This document shows, in pieces, positions 13,142 through 16,161 of a stretch of DNA of 16,161 nucleotides; the stretch's first letter is position 1, and every line of letters begins with the position of its first letter. Position numbers and translations under genes: made by a program. The DNA comes from Rhodospirillales bacterium. Its GTDB lineage: Bacteria > Pseudomonadota > Alphaproteobacteria > Reyranellales > Reyranellaceae. Location: contig JABMNB010000341.1 of NCBI GenBank assembly GCA_013205335.1, positions 1 through 16,161 on the forward strand, given 5' to 3'. The notes under the pieces were generated by a model. That model was not told the DNA's origin, made no database searches, and saw only the letters and a list, made by a program, of their open reading frames with translations.

Positions 13142-13226
13142 GCGGGCGTGGTGGAATTGGTAGACACGCGAGATTTAGGTTCTCGTGCCGCAAGGCGTGG
13201 GGGTTCAAGTCCCTCCGCCCGCACCA
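13142..13226 (+). tRNA. tRNA-Leu (anticodon UAG)
   Basis: This 85-nt class II tRNA has the acceptor pair GCGGGCG/CGCCCGC, discriminator A73, an encoded CCA, the D-arm GTGGAATTGGTAGACAC, the anticodon loop TTTAGGT with TAG at 13176-13178, a long variable arm (TGCCGCAAGGCGT) and the T-loop TTCAAGT. It reads CUN leucine codons. The tig start codon is only 18 nt after its 3' end. Confidence 0.97.
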
Positions 13227-13244
13227 GGAAATGGAAGTGAGACA

Positions 13245-14603
13245 ATGCAAGTCACGGAACTCTCGGCTGAAGGCCTGAAGCACCAGTTCAAGATCGTCGT
13301 CCCCGCGAGCGACCTCACGTCGAAGATCGACGAGCGTCTGGCCGAGATGGCGAAGACCGCCGCGCTGCCGGGCTTCCGTCCGGGCAAGGTGCCGGTCAGC
13401 CTGCTGAAGAAGCAGTATGGTCAGGCGCTGTTCGGCGAGGCCGTCGAGGCGGCCGTCAACACGAGCACCGCGAAGGCGATCGAGGATCGTGGCCTGAAGC
13501 CGGCGCTGCAGCCGCGCGTCGACCTGAAGCAGCTCGAAGAGGGCAAGGACGTCGAGTTCGAAGTCGTGGTCGAGGTGCTGCCGGAGATCGGCAAGCTCGA
13601 CTTCTCGGGCATCGAACTGGAGCGTCTGAAGGCCGAAGTTCCGGCGAAGGACATCGACGAAGCGCTCGACCGCATCGCCAAGGCGAACCGCGAGCAGAAG
13701 CCCGTCGATCCGCCGCGTCCGGCGCAGAAGGGCGATGCGATCAAGCTCGACTTCGTGGGTTCGGTCGACGGCGTCGAATTTCCCGGTGGTACGGCCAACG
13801 ACTACACGCTGGAACTCGGCTCGGCCTCGTTCATCCCAGGCTTCGAGGATCAGCTGATGGGCGCCGAGGTCGGCAAGGCCGTCGACGTCAAGGTGACCTT
13901 CCCGGCCGAGTACGGCGCACCGGAACTCGCCGGCAAGGACGCCGTGTTCAAGTGCACGATCAAGGAGATCCAAGAGTTCGTCGACAAGCCGGCGGACGAC
14001 GAGCTGGCGAAGAAGAACAACTTCGAGAACCTCGAGGCCATGCGCAAGGCGGTCGGCGAGCGGATCGGCCAAGACTACAGCCAGATTTCGCGTACGATGA
14101 TCAAGCGCCAGCTCCTCGACAAGCTTGCGGAAACCCACAAGTTCATGGTGCCGGAAGGCCTCGTGGAAGGTGAGTTCAACGCGATCTGGCAGCGTATCGA
14201 AGAAGCCAAGAAGAAGGGCGAGAAGCTCGAAGACGACGAAGAGAAGATGCGCAAGGAGTACCGCGAGATCGCGGAGCGCCGCGTGCGTCTCGGCCTCCTG
14301 CTGGCCGACATCGGCCGCTCCAACAGCATCGACGTGACGCCCGAAGAGCTCAACCAGGCGGTGATGCGCGAAGCCATGCGCTACCAGGGCCAGGAGCGCC
14401 AGGTCCTGGAGTTCTTCAGCAAGAACGCCGAAGCCAAGGACCAGCTCCGCGCGCCGATCTTCGAGGAGAAGACGGTCGACTTCATTCTGGAGCTGGCCAA
14501 GGTTTCCGAGAAGTCGGTTACCCCCGAGGAACTGCTCAAGGCGGCCCGCGACGCGGAGGCGGAAGGGGAAGAGGAAGAGCCCGCAGAGAAGGCGGCGAAT
14601 TGA
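13245..14603 (+). CDS. tig: Trigger factor, ribosome-associated chaperone
   Basis: This 452-residue protein binds near the ribosome exit tunnel and assists folding of nascent chains. The N-terminal ribosome-binding domain has the signature GFRPGKVP (residues 43-50). The FKBP-type prolyl isomerase domain covers about 163-241, including FVGSVDGVEFPGGTA and FIPGFEDQLMGAEVG. A charged helical C-terminal chaperone domain follows, ending in an acidic tail rich in Glu. ATG 13245 has GGAAGTGAG about 5 nt upstream, and the frame's earlier ATG lies inside tRNA-Leu, so it is rejected. The gene heads tig-clpP-clpX, linking folding with degradation. Its mRNA probably begins as a co-transcript with tRNA-Leu. 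Confidence 0.97.
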   Translation: MQVTELSAEGLKHQFKIVVPASDLTSKIDERLAEMAKTAALPGFRPGKVPVSLLKKQYGQALFGEAVEAAVNTSTAKAIEDRGLKPALQPRVDLKQLEEGKDVEFEVVVEVLPEIGKLDFSGIELERLKAEVPAKDIDEALDRIAKANREQKPVDPPRPAQKGDAIKLDFVGSVDGVEFPGGTANDYTLELGSASFIPGFEDQLMGAEVGKAVDVKVTFPAEYGAPELAGKDAVFKCTIKEIQEFVDKPADDELAKKNNFENLEAMRKAVGERIGQDYSQISRTMIKRQLLDKLAETHKFMVPEGLVEGEFNAIWQRIEEAKKKGEKLEDDEEKMRKEYREIAERRVRLGLLLADIGRSNSIDVTPEELNQAVMREAMRYQGQERQVLEFFSKNAEAKDQLRAPIFEEKTVDFILELAKVSEKSVTPEELLKAARDAEAEGEEEEPAEKAAN

Positions 14604-14679
14604 TCCAGGGCCGGTGGCCTTGAACAGGACCATCGGCGCTGCCACTTTCCGTGTCACTGTTACTCAAGGGGGCCCCGCG

Positions 14680-15330
14680 ATGACTCGCGACCGCGATCCG
14701 CTGGAAGTTCACAACAACTACTACGTGCCGATGGTGGTCGAGCAATCGGCGCGCGGCGAGCGCGGCTACGACATCTGGTCGAGGCTGCTGAAGGAGCGGA
14801 TCATCTTCCTCAACGGTCCGGTCGAGGATCATGTGGCGGGCGTCATCTGCGCCCAGCTGCTCTACCTCGAAGCCGAAAACCCGACGAAGGACATCTCGTT
14901 CTACATCAACTCGCCCGGTGGCGTGGTGACGTCCGGCATGGCGATCTACGACACCATGCGCTACATCCGACCGCACATCTCGACCCTGGTCTACGGCCAG
15001 GCCGCGTCGATGGGGTCGTTGCTGCTGACGGCGGGCGAGAAGGGCAAGCGTTTCTCGCTGCCGAACGCCCGGATCATGATCCACCAGCCGTCGGGCGGCG
15101 CCCAGGGCCAGGCCACGGATATCGAAATCCATGCCCGGGAGATCCTTGCGACCCGCTCGCGGCTCAACCAGATGTACGTCGAACATACCGGCAAGCCGCT
15201 CGAGGTGATCGAGTTGGCCATGGAGCGCGACAAGTTCTTCGCGCCCCTGGAAGCCAAGGAGTTCGGCCTTATCGACGACGTTCTCGAGAAGCGACCGACC
15301 CCCACGACCATCCAGGCTACTGCCTCCTGA
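14680..15330 (+). CDS. clpP: ATP-dependent Clp protease proteolytic subunit
   Basis: This 216-residue serine protease assembles into a double heptameric ring and degrades substrates delivered by ClpX or ClpA. The catalytic triad is Ser110 in GQAASMGS, His135 in MIHQPSGG and Asp184 in ERDKFF, with the same spacing as Ser97/His122/Asp171 of the E. coli enzyme. FINSPGG-like FYINSPGGVV (residues 74-83) forms the oxyanion region. ATG 14680 has AAGGGGG about 9 nt upstream; the frame is open to 14614 but the extension is unlike ClpP. The first residues may be a propeptide, as in the family. It follows tig by 76 nt and precedes clpX by 143 nt. Confidence 0.98.
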   Translation: MTRDRDPLEVHNNYYVPMVVEQSARGERGYDIWSRLLKERIIFLNGPVEDHVAGVICAQLLYLEAENPTKDISFYINSPGGVVTSGMAIYDTMRYIRPHISTLVYGQAASMGSLLLTAGEKGKRFSLPNARIMIHQPSGGAQGQATDIEIHAREILATRSRLNQMYVEHTGKPLEVIELAMERDKFFAPLEAKEFGLIDDVLEKRPTPTTIQATAS

Positions 15331-15340
15331 GGGGCAGTAG
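15317..15340 (+). terminator. Hairpin over the clpP stop codon
   Basis: Positions 15317-15326 pair with 15331-15340 (10 bp including one G-T) around the 4-nt loop CTGA, which contains part of the stop codon TGA (15328-15330). No U-run follows. It may be a partial terminator or a processing site that sets separate clpP and clpX levels. Confidence 0.45.
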
Positions 15341-15362
15341 CGACCAATTGTTCCCTGTTCGC

Positions 15363-15416
15363 ACGGCGACACACCATATTTTGATGTTGTCGCCGTCCGG
15401 GCGGCACGTTTAACAT
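15363..15416 (+). promoter_or_regulatory. Dyad overlapping a candidate clpX promoter
   Basis: ACGGCGACA at 15363-15371 and TGTCGCCGT at 15388-15396 form a perfect 9-bp inverted repeat with a 16-bp spacer. The right arm overlaps a candidate -35, TTGTCG (15387-15392), followed after 18 bp by TAACAT (15411-15416). This suggests clpX has its own promoter inside the clpP-clpX gap, with a possible operator. It is not a CIRCE element. Confidence 0.45.
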
Positions 15417-15473
15417 AGGCTTAGGTGCGGGCCCGCAGGTCGTAGGCCCCCCAAGCGGAGGTGCGTTACCGAC

Positions 15474-16161
15474 ATGCCAGCCGCCAAATCCGGGGGTGAT
15501 TCCCGCAATACCCTGTATTGCAGCTTCTGCGGCAAGAGCCAGCATGAAGTCCGCAAGCTCATTGCCGGGCCGACCGTATTCATCTGCGATGAGTGCGTCG
15601 AGCTCTGCATGGACATCATCAGGGAAGAGAGCAAGACAACTCTCGTCAAGTCCAAGGACGGGGTGCCGTCTCCCAAGGAGATCCGCCAGATCCTCGACGA
15701 CTATGTCATCGGGCAGGATCAGGCCAAGCGAATCCTCTCCGTCGCCGTGCACAACCACTACAAGCGGCTGAGCCACGGCGGCAAGGCGAACGAAGTCGAG
15801 ATCGCCAAGTCCAACATCATGCTCATCGGGCCGACCGGCTGCGGCAAGACCCTGCTGGCCCAGACGCTGGCGCGCATGCTGGACGTGCCGTTCACGATGG
15901 CCGACGCCACGACGCTGACCGAGGCGGGCTATGTCGGCGAGGACGTCGAGAACATCATCTTGAAGCTGCTGCAAGCGGCCGACTACAACGTCGAGCGGGC
16001 CCAGCGCGGCATCGTCTACATCGACGAAGTCGACAAGATTAGCCGCAAGTCGGACAACCCCTCGATCACCCGTGACGTCTCGGGCGAGGTAGTGCAGCAG
16101 GCGCTGCTGAAGATTATGGAAGGCACTATTGCTTCCGTGCCACCTCAGGGCGGGCGCAAGC
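15474..16161 (+). CDS. clpX: ATP-dependent Clp protease ATPase subunit ClpX (partial, 3' end outside)
   Basis: This is the first 229 residues of the AAA+ unfoldase that feeds ClpP; the frame is cut by the window edge. The N-terminal zinc-binding domain has Cys16, Cys19, Cys38 and Cys41 in YCSFCGKS and CDECVELC. Walker A is GPTGCGKT (residues 119-126) and Walker B is IVYIDEVDKI (180-189). The pore-1 loop GYVG (152-155) is present, and the linker IRQILDDYVIGQDQAK is typical. GGAGG lies about 12 nt before ATG 15474. The gene follows clpP by 143 nt, a gap that carries a dyad and a candidate promoter. E. coli ClpX has 424 residues, so roughly half is visible. Confidence 0.97.
   Translation, partial: MPAAKSGGDSRNTLYCSFCGKSQHEVRKLIAGPTVFICDECVELCMDIIREESKTTLVKSKDGVPSPKEIRQILDDYVIGQDQAKRILSVAVHNHYKRLSHGGKANEVEIAKSNIMLIGPTGCGKTLLAQTLARMLDVPFTMADATTLTEAGYVGEDVENIILKLLQAADYNVERAQRGIVYIDEVDKISRKSDNPSITRDVSGEVVQQALLKIMEGTIASVPPQGGRK

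Noticed and set aside
13029..14657. 542-codon minus-strand open frame opposite trigger factor
   Set aside because: It lies exactly over tig and across tRNA-Leu, with a Leu/Arg/Asp-rich shadow composition and no ribosome site.
15363..15396. Heat-shock CIRCE element before clpX
   Set aside because: The dyad sequence and 16-bp spacer do not match TTAGCACTC-N9-GAGTGCTAA.
1..16161. CRISPR array, IS element, prophage or integrase next to the tRNAs
   Set aside because: No regularly spaced direct repeats of 23-45 bp, no transposase or integrase motif, and no duplicated tRNA 3' end were seen.

Overview
The window is high-GC DNA from an alphaproteobacterium. The evidence is the tig-clpP-clpX cluster, a glnB-glnA pair behind a sigma-54-type promoter, encoded CCA on both tRNAs, and remnants of a Bug-type (tripartite tricarboxylate transporter) binding protein. 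I cannot place it below class from sequence alone. No IS element, prophage or CRISPR array is visible.

Layout. (1) 1-3985, forward and loosely packed: the tail of an unidentified gene, an MFS transporter, a 50-codon remnant of a zinc alcohol dehydrogenase, a degenerate intergenic repeat, a TauD/TfdA-type dioxygenase, a GNAT acetyltransferase, and an internally deleted Bug-family binding protein. A short 9-bp tandem repeat lies beyond these. This looks like a region of gene turnover. (2) 3986-7937, reverse: glnB then glnA, a strong intrinsic terminator, then a hydratase (HTD2/mesaconyl-C4-CoA hydratase-like) translationally coupled to a CaiB/BaiF CoA-transferase. (3) 8139-11380, forward: a PLP aminotransferase divergent from glnB, then three consecutive paralogous TetR-type regulators packed end to end. 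(4) 11435-16161, forward housekeeping: tRNA-His and the NAD(P)HX repair enzyme, tRNA-Leu(UAG) and trigger factor, clpP, and the first 229 codons of clpX.

How the genes work together. glnB and glnA form the nitrogen-assimilation module; the adenylylation Tyr397 of GS and uridylylation Tyr51 of PII are both present. The hydratase/CoA-transferase pair probably acts on one acyl-CoA pathway. Trigger factor and ClpXP form the protein folding and degradation module. Both tRNAs sit 14-18 nt upstream of a protein start codon, so those mRNAs probably begin as tRNA-mRNA co-transcripts.

The least ordinary element is the three-gene TetR array. The three copies share almost the same recognition helix but differ in their ligand domains, which suggests several inputs read out on one type of operator. 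I did not find a clearly new multi-gene system; the TetR array and several small non-coding structures are the best leads.
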